From JAPLJC01 sp963697965 (GTDB lineage: Bacteria > Desulfobacterota > Desulfobaccia > Desulfobaccales > 0-14-0-80-60-11): a stretch of 64,000 nucleotides of DNA. Positions 1 through 7,941 of the stretch are shown piece after piece. The stretch's first letter is position 1. Every line of letters starts with the position of its first letter. Below the pieces are notes generated by a model. It did not search any database. It saw only the letters and a list, made by a program, of their open reading frames with translations, and was not told the DNA's origin. Made by a program: the position numbers and the translations under genes. The DNA is taken from contig OY969108.1 in NCBI GenBank assembly GCA_963697965.1, forward strand, positions 3,162,001-3,226,000, in the 5' to 3' direction.

Positions 1-39
1 TCCGACGCCGCCGCATTGGCCACCGCAGAAGATGCACAT
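1..39 (-). CDS. Partial small Cys-rich protein, start only
   Basis: A minus-strand ATG at 37-39 opens a frame that runs off the left edge. The 13 visible residues are MCIFCGGQCGGVG, with Cys at 2, 5 and 9. An AGGGG ribosome site lies about 8 bases upstream and a good promoter lies at 62-91, which is why I accept so short a fragment. The Cys spacing suggests metal binding or disulfides, but the function is unknown. The gene lies downstream of the GH57 gene on the same strand but has its own promoter. Confidence 0.4.
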   Translation of the reverse strand, partial: MCIFCGGQCGGVG

Positions 40-61
40 CTACACACCCCTTGCTTGCTAT

Positions 62-91
62 ATTATATCCCCTTTCCGGCCATTTCCTCAA
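62..91 (-). promoter_or_regulatory. Sigma70-type promoter of the partial Cys-rich gene
   Basis: On the minus strand TTGAGG (86-91) is followed after 18 bases by TATAAT (62-67), which stands about 22 bases before the ATG at 39. The -10 is a perfect consensus and the -35 matches four of six bases. Confidence 0.5.
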
Positions 92-121
92 ATAAAATAG
101 GGGCGGTCGGCAAACCGCCCC
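92..121 (-). terminator. Probable Rho-independent terminator downstream of the GH57 gene
   Basis: GGGGCGGT (100-107) and ACCGCCCC (114-121) form an 8-bp stem with a 6-base loop. Read on the minus strand the stem is followed by TATTTTATTTG, a T-rich but interrupted tail. It lies about 180 bases past the GH57 stop and just before the next gene's promoter. Confidence 0.5.
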
Positions 122-297
122 GGGGATCAGGAGAATGTTTAACTTCTCTCCGCTGTTCGCTGTTTACTACTCACTGCTCAATTTCCCTGGCCCTCCCCCC
201 AGCCACCTTCTCAAAAAAACGGGTTAAACTTCCGTTCGTGGCCCACAGTGGAGACGGAGCTGTTCACTGCTTACTGCTTACTGCAAACCCTCCCGCC
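122..297. other. Non-coding spacer with short tandem repeats
   Basis: The spacer contains degenerate tandem copies of a 7-mer close to ACTGCTT (about 167-182 and 260-284). A similar string of ACTGGCT/ACTGCCT units occurs at about 32760-32790. No gene is visible here; the open frames over it lack a ribosome site and family features. Confidence 0.4.
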
Positions 298-2043
298 TCA
301 TTCGACCTCGGCCGGCGGGTACTGCAACCCGGCCCACCACCCGGGTTCCAGGTCCGGGAAGATGTCGTCCCGCTCTCGGCAGATTGAGAAAAAATTCCAA
401 TCCTCCGGGGACAGGTCGCCCTCGGCGGCGTAGCGCCGGACCATGGCGGCCAGGCGCTTGAAGTCGTCGTGGTGCGTCACCAGCCGCAGTTCGGCATAAT
501 CCCGGGCGCTGAAGGTGCTGATGAGGAACTGCCAGTCTGAGGACTCCAGGAGGAGGAGGGTGCGGCCACACTGCTTCAAGAGGTCCAGGAGGCGCGGGTC
601 GGAGGCCCCGGCATAAAGCTTGGCCAGCTCTTCCATCTCCTGCTCCGCCGGATAAATATGGCGCCAGGTCCAGTCGTTCATTTCATTGAGCCAGATCCAG
701 TGGTAGCCCCCTTCTCCCCAGGAGCCCTCCGGCAGGGAGATGACGTGCTGGGGAGCCGCTTTTTTCAGGAGCTCACTGCCGGGGCTGAGGCCCACCTGGG
801 TGTGGGTCTGGAAGCGGCTCAGCACCTGGTAGACCCACTCCGGCCCCTCGAACCACCAATGGCCGATGAGTTCGGTGTCATAGGGGGCCACCACCATCCC
901 CGGCCGGCCGTGCTGCTCGCGAAACTCCGTCAGGATCCCCACCACCATGGAGACGAAGTGTTCCGCCTGTTCGTGAATCCTGGGGGTGGTCCACTCCGGG
1001 TGGTAGGGCTGTTTGTCCGCCAGATCGGCCTTGGCGCTGGTTACCTGCCAGTAACGCAGCCCCCCCGGATAGCGTTTCTTGTGGAAGTCCAAATAATTGC
1101 CGTCGCCGGGATAGCCCCATTCGCCGCTCCACACCTGGAGGCCGGTCTTGGGGTCCCGGGTGAAGGCCGCCACCGGGCGCTTGCTCTCCGGCGCGGAACT
1201 CACCAGATAGACCTGGTAGGGGGATTTATCCTCTTCCTCCGGCCGTTCCTGGTACTGGGAGGCAAACCGCTCCCAGAGGCGCTCTAGGGCCTCGAAGCGA
1301 TCCTTGTAGACCCCGATGGCCCGGCCTCCCTTGAGGAGGTGGGAATCGATGAAGAAGTAATCGAGGCCATTCTCCGACAGAAACTCCTCCACCCCTTTGC
1401 GCAGCACCGGCTCCGTAGCCAGATCGGACAGGGGGGGGACCCAGCGGTAGCGGGGCCGGTAGGCGCATTCCGGCAGCCAGAAGCCCTTGGGTTCCCGGCC
1501 AAAGTGGCGGCGGTAAGCGGCCACTCCCTGTTTCACCTGGGCCTGCACCGCGGTGTCCCGGCCCAGCAGGGGTAGATACCCGTGGGTGGCGGCGGAGGTG
1601 ATAATTTCCAGCACCCCCTGGTCCATGAGCCCCCTAAAGACCTTCAGGAGGTCCTTGCCAAAATCCTCCTTGAAAACCCTTAGCAATCCCCGATGGTGGT
1701 CTTCCCACATCCGGGCCAGGGAGGCGAAGTGGCGATCGCCCAGCTTCTCAAAGGTGCGCAGGTCTTCTCCGGCCGCCTGGATCTTCGTCTCCAGATATTC
1801 CTCGAACTCCCGTTGGAAGGTCGGAGCGGCCAGCATCTCCGCCAAAATGGGGGTGATTCCCAGGGTCACCCCGGAAGTCAGGCCCTCGGCTGCCAGGCGG
1901 TTGAAGACCTGAAGCAGCGGGATGTAGGACTCCGCGGCGGCTTCATTGAGCCAATCCATGCCATGGGGCCAGTGGCCGTGGCCAATGACATAGGGGAGGT
2001 GGGAGTGGAGCACAAAGGTGAAGTACCCTAACGGTTCAGACAT
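298..2043 (-). CDS. GH57 1,4-alpha-glucan branching enzyme (DUF1957 type)
   Basis: This 581-residue cytoplasmic enzyme should introduce alpha-1,6 branches into glycogen-like glucan. The N-terminus has the GH57 fold start with HSHLPYV near residue 13. The likely nucleophile is Glu192 in WLPECAY and the acid/base is Asp389 in PYDTELIGHWW; both motifs are intact. The C-terminal helical part continues to the end, and length fits the roughly 530-580 residue GH57 branching enzymes. An ATG at 2043 is preceded by GGAGACC. It stands alone on the minus strand with a hairpin terminator downstream. An alpha-amylase-like specificity cannot be excluded, but the DUF1957-like C-terminal region favours branching. 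Confidence 0.9.
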   Translation of the reverse strand: MSEPLGYFTFVLHSHLPYVIGHGHWPHGMDWLNEAAAESYIPLLQVFNRLAAEGLTSGVTLGITPILAEMLAAPTFQREFEEYLETKIQAAGEDLRTFEKLGDRHFASLARMWEDHHRGLLRVFKEDFGKDLLKVFRGLMDQGVLEIITSAATHGYLPLLGRDTAVQAQVKQGVAAYRRHFGREPKGFWLPECAYRPRYRWVPPLSDLATEPVLRKGVEEFLSENGLDYFFIDSHLLKGGRAIGVYKDRFEALERLWERFASQYQERPEEEDKSPYQVYLVSSAPESKRPVAAFTRDPKTGLQVWSGEWGYPGDGNYLDFHKKRYPGGLRYWQVTSAKADLADKQPYHPEWTTPRIHEQAEHFVSMVVGILTEFREQHGRPGMVVAPYDTELIGHWWFEGPEWVYQVLSRFQTHTQVGLSPGSELLKKAAPQHVISLPEGSWGEGGYHWIWLNEMNDWTWRHIYPAEQEMEELAKLYAGASDPRLLDLLKQCGRTLLLLESSDWQFLISTFSARDYAELRLVTHHDDFKRLAAMVRRYAAEGDLSPEDWNFFSICRERDDIFPDLEPGWWAGLQYPPAEVE

Positions 2044-2093
2044 GCTGGTCTCCTGTCAGCCCTGGGGCGGCCCGTGAATTGGGATAGATCCCC

Positions 2094-2390
2094 TTATTCG
2101 GCCGGATCAGCCGTTCTATGTGCAATATAGGGCAGATGGACCCCGGATGCCAGAAAAAAAACCGCCACACCCAAGGGGTGAGTAAAAAAGCCAGGGGCCT
2201 TGCGCGCTCCCAGTCCGCCGGCCGCCCCGACCGCCCCCGCCAACCAGGAAACCAGGGGTCCGGAAATCAGGGGGATGAGCGCTCCGGGCCTTAAGGAGGG
2301 TACCGGGATGCGGAGGATCCGGTGCGCCGCGGCCTTGGTATATTGGTCATACCACCTCTCCCTCCGAGACTTTGGGTAAAAGTCACCCAC
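2094..2390 (-). CDS. Possible small membrane protein, unrecognised
   Basis: An open frame of 98 residues with a GTG start and no clear ribosome site. It contains two hydrophobic stretches (about residues 37-60 and 68-88), a basic N-terminus and GC-rich codon choice like its neighbours. I do not recognise a family. It lies 50 bases upstream of the GH57 gene on the same strand and could be the first gene of that unit, or simply a chance frame in a GC-rich spacer. Confidence 0.3.
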   Translation of the reverse strand: MGDFYPKSRRERWYDQYTKAAAHRILRIPVPSLRPGALIPLISGPLVSWLAGAVGAAGGLGARKAPGFFTHPLGVAVFFLASGVHLPYIAHRTADPAE

Positions 2391-2458
2391 GGATTAGGAC
2401 AATTTACCCTTTTCCGCCCTGGCAAAACATTAAGACCGATTTTTGGTATCACCAGGGG

Positions 2459-2540
2459 TTGACAAATTGTTATTTGAAATTAACCTTTTACAAATAAGTT
2501 AATTATGTTGGCAGTCAGGTACAATTATTGCAATAAAAAT
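2459..2540 (+). promoter_or_regulatory. AT-rich promoter region of the FmdB-like gene
   Basis: Two candidate -35 boxes are visible: TTGACA at 2459-2464 and TTGGCA at 2508-2513. The second is followed after 17 bases by CAATAA (2531-2536), a weak -10. The strong drop in GC across 2450-2560 marks this as the control region of the gene starting at 2570; the exact start site is uncertain. Confidence 0.35.
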
Positions 2541-2569
2541 GTTAACCTGTACAGGGGGGGAGATTAATT

Positions 2570-2764
2570 ATGCCGATCTACGATTACCAATGTGTCGATT
2601 GTGGGGGACGGGACCAACGGGTGGCCGGACTTGATGATCACACGGCCCTCTGCGCCCAGTGCGGCGGCCTGATGCTCCGCCTGGACGAGGACGTCTTCCG
2701 GCCGTACTTCGAGGAGAAGACGGAAACGGCCTGGCCTGAGACCAAGTCCAAAGCTTCTCTGTAA
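2570..2764 (+). CDS. FmdB-family zinc ribbon protein
   Basis: A 64-residue protein opening MPIYDYQCVDCGG, the typical start of the FmdB / putative regulatory zinc-ribbon family. Two CxxC pairs (Cys8/Cys11 and Cys28/Cys31) should bind one zinc ion. The acidic tail has no further domain. A GGGGGGAG ribosome site precedes the ATG and a strong terminator follows within 30 bases, so it is a single-gene transcript. Family members are linked to formamidase/amidase regulation by name only; no function can be assigned here. Confidence 0.85.
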   Translation: MPIYDYQCVDCGGRDQRVAGLDDHTALCAQCGGLMLRLDEDVFRPYFEEKTETAWPETKSKASL

Positions 2765-2788
2765 CCTGGGGGAAAAGTACGGTATCAA

Positions 2789-2823
2789 AAGCCCCTCTGC
2801 GGAGGGGCTTTTTTCTTTTTTTT
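2789..2823 (+). terminator. Rho-independent terminator of the FmdB-like gene
   Basis: AGCCCCTC (2790-2797) pairs with GAGGGGCT (2802-2809) around a 4-base TGCG loop, followed by a long T-rich tail to 2823. It is a textbook terminator on the plus strand. Confidence 0.9.
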
Positions 2824-3480
2824 TACAACTTTTGTTGTTTTTCCACAACCCAGGCGCCCTCAGCTCCGATGTCCCGGCCAACTACCGGGATCGCCATTTT
2901 TGCCGCTAATCCTGCTGCCGGCCTCTCTAAATTCTTTGGTCCACACCTAGTCACAATGGTTACGCCCTCATCTTCCTAGATTTTCTCATTCTTTATCACT
3001 CTTAACTTGTCGTTCTGGACTCATAACCCTAAAGGGGAATTATATACTTGACTCCCGATTCCATCACGGCCGTAGGGGCGGCGTCTCAGTGGCGCAGGCC
3101 TCTGGCAATCGTGGGTTTGCCCTGGGCGGGAAAACCCCGCCCCCACAAAAGATAATTGAGGGATGCAAATATATAATTCCCCTTTAAAGAGGGCGCCGGG
3201 CGCCAACCAGGCACCGCCGGCCCAGCTCCCAGGTTTCCCATGCCGCCTCCTCTCGGAGAGAACAATTGGCAAAATGGTAAATCCACTGCCCCCGCGGCCG
3301 CCAAAATTATCAGAATGACAATCCCCCCTTTCCCAGGCGTCCGATGAGGAAGGAAGCCAGGCGCGGCTTTCCCGCCTTAAAGGCTTGCAGAGGTTTCCTT
3401 TTGCTCTCCCAAAAATTAAGGGAAAATGGTGTGTTGATAGATAGCGGTGATCAGCTCTTTTAGCCTACGGCAATCACACC
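2824..3480. other. Long spacer, no gene seen
   Basis: About 650 bases between convergent units. The only structure I see is a GC-rich palindromic stretch at about 3075-3150 (GGGCGGGAAAACCCCGCCC) that resembles a decayed member of the intergenic repeat family at 29.3 and 37.6 kb. Frames over it are shadows of the permease gene or lack support. Confidence 0.5.
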
Positions 3481-4722
3481 TCAAACCCAGCCCCACCGCC
3501 AAAAGGCCCACAGCAACAGAACCCCTAATATGGTGGTCACGAGGGTTACTGGTATCCCTACCAGCAAAAAATCGCGAAATCTCAAGTTGACGTCGTTTTG
3601 CTGGGCTCCCTGGGCCACAATGACGTTGGCTACGCTTCCGAATAAAGTGAGATTTCCCGCAAAGGTGCTGGTGAGGGCCAAAAGCAGCCAGACAAAGTGG
3701 GGATCGCTCATCCGCCTGACCCAATGGCTGACTATAATAACAAAGGGCACATTGGAGAAAAGGTTGCTGCCCAGTAGGGAGGCGACGCTGAACAGAGAGA
3801 TGGTCCTTAACTCCACCTGAGTGCCCAGATAATGAATCCAACTTTCCAGGAGATGGGATTCTGCCTTGACAAAGCCTTGCACCACCACAAACAGACCGGC
3901 AAAGAAGAGCAGCAGAGACCAGTCAATTTTTTCCAAGGCGTCTCTGGGATGGCGGTTCGCCCAAACCAACAGCAACGTTGCCGCGCTGATGCAGGAAACG
4001 TCCAGGGGGGCGCCCAGCAAGAAGGCGATGATCAGGCCGGCGAACACACAGACACTCTTGACCGCGAGATCGGGCTGGACCGTGATGGCCGACTCTGAGG
4101 AGGGCCATTGCATGCTGGTAGACGTCAGGGAGCGACGATAAAACAGCATTAATATAAGCCAGTTAGCCACTAGGGCGAGCAAGCCGATGGGAACCATACG
4201 CAGGGCGAAGGCAGGCCAGGTCCAATCGGAGACATTACCTATGATAATATTTTGCGGGTTGCCGGTGAGGGTCATGACGCTGCCGATGTTGGCGCTGGTG
4301 GCCAAAGCCAGCAAAAAGGGGAGGGGCCGCAGTCCGGCCTGGGCCGTCACCAGGAGCAATAAAGGAGTGCCTAGTAGGCATACGGTATCGTTCAGCATCA
4401 GCGCGGAACCGACCCCCGAGCTAAGAACCACCAGGGCCAACAATTTCCGGGGACGGCGACAGCGGCGCAAGGCCTTAAAGGCTAACGAGGCGGGCAGCCC
4501 GCTTTGCATGAGCACCGTCAGCAACACCATGAGTCCGAAAAGGACTGCCAAGGTGCTAAAGTCAATGGCGGAAATGGCCTCACTCCGGGAAAGCGAGCCG
4601 GTTATTACCATTAAGACCGCCCCAATTAACGTAGAGGTAGGGCGATCCAGCTTGCGCGGACTGTTCTCCCCCAGGGAAACCAGAATATAGGTCAATAAAA
4701 AAATTAACGTAGCCAGATTCAT
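3481..4722 (-). CDS. ArsB/SLC13-superfamily anion permease
   Basis: A 413-residue polytopic inner-membrane protein with about ten to eleven hydrophobic segments. The two conserved polar loops of the ArsB/CitM/SLC13 superfamily are recognisable: LNDTVCLLGTPLLLL near residue 110 and SANIGSVMTLTGNPQNIIIG near 145, with a second inverted-repeat half around residues 325-380 (SNLFSNVPFVI, TLFGSVANVIVA). The substrate could be an inorganic anion, dicarboxylate or arsenite; it cannot be told from sequence. Its ATG overlaps the stop of the MFS gene by four bases, so the two are translationally coupled as the last genes of a four-gene operon with lower GC than its surroundings. Confidence 0.8.
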   Translation of the reverse strand: MNLATLIFLLTYILVSLGENSPRKLDRPTSTLIGAVLMVITGSLSRSEAISAIDFSTLAVLFGLMVLLTVLMQSGLPASLAFKALRRCRRPRKLLALVVLSSGVGSALMLNDTVCLLGTPLLLLVTAQAGLRPLPFLLALATSANIGSVMTLTGNPQNIIIGNVSDWTWPAFALRMVPIGLLALVANWLILMLFYRRSLTSTSMQWPSSESAITVQPDLAVKSVCVFAGLIIAFLLGAPLDVSCISAATLLLVWANRHPRDALEKIDWSLLLFFAGLFVVVQGFVKAESHLLESWIHYLGTQVELRTISLFSVASLLGSNLFSNVPFVIIVSHWVRRMSDPHFVWLLLALTSTFAGNLTLFGSVANVIVAQGAQQNDVNLRFRDFLLVGIPVTLVTTILGVLLLWAFWRWGWV

Positions 4723-5987
4723 TTTGAGATTTTCTTGGTGGATGCGATTAAGTCCCTCTGTTTAATTCCCTTGGTCTCAGGCATCATCAAGCCGAAGATT
4801 GTCAAAGCCAAAGTCGCAACAAAGGCGAGAAACAGAAAGCCTGTATTGAAGCCCCAAGTATTCACAATATAGCCTGACACCACGTCGCTGAGTGAGGCCC
4901 CAATGCCAATAGCAGTGGCCATAGCTCCCAACACGAGATTGTATCGCCCTGTCCCCCGGGTGAGATCGGCTATCACAACGACTGACAACACTCCGAAAAT
5001 CCCTGCTCCGATCCCATCAAGCAACTGCACCGCCACGATGTAGAAAGGGGCCTGACTCAGGATATAGAGAAAGCCTCGGATAGGCAAGATGGCAAAGCCG
5101 ATTAAAAAAACCGGCTTTCTGCCCCAGCTTTCTCCATATTTGCCGGATAGGAAAGCCACGGGAATCATAATCAGTTGGGCGGCGACGATGCATGCCGACA
5201 TATTGAGGGAAGCAAAGCTCTCGTGATTCCGCGTAAGCAATTGTCCTGCCAAAGGGAGCATTGCCGCATTAGCGAAATGAAACAACGTCACGGCGGCGGT
5301 AAAGATCAAGATCTTCCGGTCAGCGAACAAAGCTCTTACACTCAAAGCAACCACCCCGTCGGGTGTTATCTTTAGGGCGCCCCCTCGCGATCGGAGGTAA
5401 TCAATGTCATCATTTTTAATGAAAAGTACTGACACAGCACTGGCAACCCCAATAATCGCAACCAAGTAGAAAATCCACTGTTGTCCCAAGAGATATCCGA
5501 CTATACCGGCCAATAGAGCAGTAGCAACATTTCCTGCATGATTGAAGACTTCGTTACGCCCGATCCGAATTGCCAACATTTGTTGACCCACGAGGCCCAA
5601 CGTGATAGCGGCGACAGCCGGAGCGAAAAGAGCCGATACGACCCCGGTGACGATCTGCGCCGCATTGATAAAGTAAAAGTTTGGGAAAATCGTTATAAAA
5701 GTGCAGCTAACGCCCATTAACAAGGCGCCGGCAACGAGCAAGAGGCGCTTCTTTTTGACGGCATCGACCAATGCCCCACATGGGGTGGCTGCAAGGAGAT
5801 TGGCAATTCCCATCACGGACATGGCTACCCCAATTTTAGCAGGGTTCCAGTGGAGAACGGCTAGTAGATAAGTGACCAGAAATGGTCCGACGCCCCCACG
5901 AACATCAGCAAGAAAGAAATTAAGCCAATCCAGCGCGTATAGACTTTGCCTGCTTGGCTGTTTTTGGTCGGCGGCAATTAGGGACAT
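4719..5987 (-). CDS. MFS transporter
   Basis: A 422-residue major facilitator with twelve predicted transmembrane segments in two halves, separated by a cytoplasmic loop near residues 190-220 (KNDDIDYLRSRGG). The loop 2-3 motif appears as GALVDAVKKKRLL (residues ~72-84), a variant of GxLaDrxGrkxxl. No substrate signature is visible. It follows the CHASE3-HAMP gene by 42 bases and overlaps the downstream permease by four, so a paired transport role for the operon is plausible but unproven. Confidence 0.8.
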   Translation of the reverse strand: MSLIAADQKQPSRQSLYALDWLNFFLADVRGGVGPFLVTYLLAVLHWNPAKIGVAMSVMGIANLLAATPCGALVDAVKKKRLLLVAGALLMGVSCTFITIFPNFYFINAAQIVTGVVSALFAPAVAAITLGLVGQQMLAIRIGRNEVFNHAGNVATALLAGIVGYLLGQQWIFYLVAIIGVASAVSVLFIKNDDIDYLRSRGGALKITPDGVVALSVRALFADRKILIFTAAVTLFHFANAAMLPLAGQLLTRNHESFASLNMSACIVAAQLIMIPVAFLSGKYGESWGRKPVFLIGFAILPIRGFLYILSQAPFYIVAVQLLDGIGAGIFGVLSVVVIADLTRGTGRYNLVLGAMATAIGIGASLSDVVSGYIVNTWGFNTGFLFLAFVATLALTIFGLMMPETKGIKQRDLIASTKKISK

Positions 5988-6029
5988 AATTTGTTCTTCG
6001 TCAGCCGGCGGCTGATTTTGGTTTTCAGG

Positions 6030-6872
6030 CTATTTTGTCGAGCTGAGATTACCTTGCGTTGGCTCTCTGCTTGCCATGCGCGGCGAAGACTGCTCACTGG
6101 CAAGCACAATCTCCTGCTCCAAGTCGCCTAGCTCATCTTGCTTGCCGGATGGTTGGAAGGGCAACGGTTCGCCGCGTCGCAGCGAACGCACATTTTCTAC
6201 GAGGTGCTTGATCCGCCTGAGTACGCCGGTATTAAAGAGGTGCCATGAGATGAGGCGGGTTCCCAGCGCAAGAAAGAGAATGAAAAAAATTGCCAAGTAG
6301 TCACGTTGGCGAATGGCATTAATCTCTTGGAGACGTTTGGTCAGCAAAAGTCCTTCTTCAGTTTGCATGGCACTCAGAATGGAGCGTATTTCATCCATCA
6401 GCCGTTTGCCATACGCGAGATGACTATAAATATCTATGTTGAACTTTTTCGGCATCTCACTAGACTGTTGCTGAATCGCAAGGTCTGACATTTGCTGGTT
6501 AATCAGCAGTTGCAGTTGATCCAGCCTATGCAGTTTTTCAAGTCGAGGGCTCAGTTCAGGTTCCGCCTCTGCTAAGGCTCGCAAATGTGCCAATGCTGCG
6601 GGGAGATCCTGTGACGCGGTGGCATAGGGTTGCAGGAATTCGTCGCCTTGGGTCAGAAGATAGCCGTGCATGCCGGTTTCAGCGTTGACCATCCTGGTGA
6701 GTACTTCACCCAAGCTTCTGTCCATCTGGAAGTGGCGTTGTAAATCAACCTCAATATTGGCGCGTTTTTGGTTGCCGAGGAAAGCCAAAACGGCAGAGAT
6801 TACCACGGCGAGCAGGGGCACCCCTATCAGTACCATTCGCCGAACAGGCAGCGAATAACGTATCTTAAGCAT
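6030..6872 (-). CDS. CHASE3-HAMP membrane protein lacking an output domain
   Basis: A 280-residue protein with a membrane helix at residues ~12-30, a helical periplasmic CHASE3-type sensor region (~35-185, including NAETGMHGYLLTQGDEFL, the family hallmark), a second membrane helix (~190-212) and a HAMP-like segment (~213-255, ending DELGDLEQEI). The protein then ends after a short tail: there is no kinase, cyclase or methyl-accepting domain. CHASE3 is a known ligand-sensing domain of histidine kinases and chemoreceptors. It may act with a separate partner or be a remnant. It sits between the repeat protein and two transporters in one operon. Confidence 0.75.
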   Translation of the reverse strand: MLKIRYSLPVRRMVLIGVPLLAVVISAVLAFLGNQKRANIEVDLQRHFQMDRSLGEVLTRMVNAETGMHGYLLTQGDEFLQPYATASQDLPAALAHLRALAEAEPELSPRLEKLHRLDQLQLLINQQMSDLAIQQQSSEMPKKFNIDIYSHLAYGKRLMDEIRSILSAMQTEEGLLLTKRLQEINAIRQRDYLAIFFILFLALGTRLISWHLFNTGVLRRIKHLVENVRSLRRGEPLPFQPSGKQDELGDLEQEIVLASEQSSPRMASREPTQGNLSSTK

Positions 6873-7533
6873 TTATTCGGAACCGGAAACCTTCACGGCC
6901 GTGGCCGCCCCGGACCGGACACCGGGACCGCTTGGCCATCCATGCTAAGGGACATCGCATCAACGACTGTCCCGAAGGTATTCGTTGTCCCATTACCGGA
7001 GGCCTCCACCGTCTTTTTTCCCTCCTCAAGCATCTTTGCCACGACTGGACCGTTGGGGGGGGAAACTTCACCTGTTCGCCACCAACGAGGATGAGTCCAT
7101 CCACATCTCCTTTGTCGTTAACTAACAAACGTGCAACCGCGCCCCGCACGGTAAGTGGTTTGTGAGCCAGGCCCCGCATATCGGGTGGCAATGGCGGGGT
7201 GCTGGGGGGGTGGTCAACTACGGACTGACCGGTTTTCTCATTGGTAATGGTGAGCGCCTTGATGGCGCGCCCGTGGGGGGTCGTGGGGCCGAGGAAGCCG
7301 ACCACCGCCACCTCATCGCCAGGTTTCGCTAATCCGGCCAGAGCGGTACCCAAATGGGGCGGAAACCTGACTACGGTGCCGTCTTGCAGCAGCACCCCAT
7401 CGACTTCTCCGTGGGGCGTGAGGAGGTATTGTTGGACGGTTCCGGTCACCGAGGGTGCCTGCTGCGCCCAAATGATAGCGGCGAGAGCCACGAGCAAGAT
7501 CAATATCACTGCAATTACTACCAAAAGAGTCAT
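6865..7533 (-). CDS. Membrane-anchored two-repeat protein, frameshifted in repeat 2
   Basis: As read, 222 residues. A signal-anchor helix (residues 1-24) leads into two similar ~60-residue units: VTGTVQQYLLTPHGEVDGVLL...VRFPPHLG and VRGAVARLLVNDKGDVDGLIL...VKFPP. Unit 2 loses similarity just after VKFPP, exactly at a run of eight G/C (7055-7062). In the other frame the continuation begins NGPVVAKMLEEGKKTVEASG and parallels unit 1, ending at a stop at 6893-6895. So the ancestral product ended about 20 bases before the CHASE3 gene, whereas the frame as read overlaps it by 8. The units look like small beta-barrel (OB-like) domains; function unknown. The ATG follows AAGGGATG. Confidence 0.65.
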   Translation of the reverse strand: MTLLVVIAVILILLVALAAIIWAQQAPSVTGTVQQYLLTPHGEVDGVLLQDGTVVRFPPHLGTALAGLAKPGDEVAVVGFLGPTTPHGRAIKALTITNEKTGQSVVDHPPSTPPLPPDMRGLAHKPLTVRGAVARLLVNDKGDVDGLILVGGEQVKFPPPTVQSWQRCLRREKRRWRPPVMGQRIPSGQSLMRCPLAWMAKRSRCPVRGGHGREGFRFRINA

Positions 7534-7941
7534 TATTCATCCCTTGGCTGTCCTAATCATAGGTAATCATTGCAACCATCGACGGCAATCCTTCCGAGAA
7601 ATCGATGTCTTGGGTTTAGTTGCCACTCCCGCAAACCTTGGGCCCGGCGTCAGTAGCCGATAACTTGCCACTAGCAAAACTTTAGGGTTCCAAGATTTCT
7701 AATGATTCAATAAGGTCCCCGCTACTTAAGGAGCCTGGGGGATTTTCTTCCCCCTGCCAGTTCAAAAAGCCCCCATCGAGAAGATAAACAGGGATTTCTA
7801 GCCCCTGGAACTTACGTTTTCCCTCGATTTAATGCCTACTGGTTAGAAGCACAACACTGGCCCCGATTTTCGGAAGGCCTTACGTCCGGCCCAAGCAGGC
7901 CGGTGGTATCGGCCTCCGATTTATGGTAAGGTTGAAATCCC
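7534..7941. other. Divergent spacer, no gene seen
   Basis: About 400 bases between the divergently transcribed low-GC operon and the EndoQ-UvrD gene. It must contain promoters for both, but I see no convincing consensus pair. Base composition changes from mixed to GC-rich toward 7900. Confidence 0.5.
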
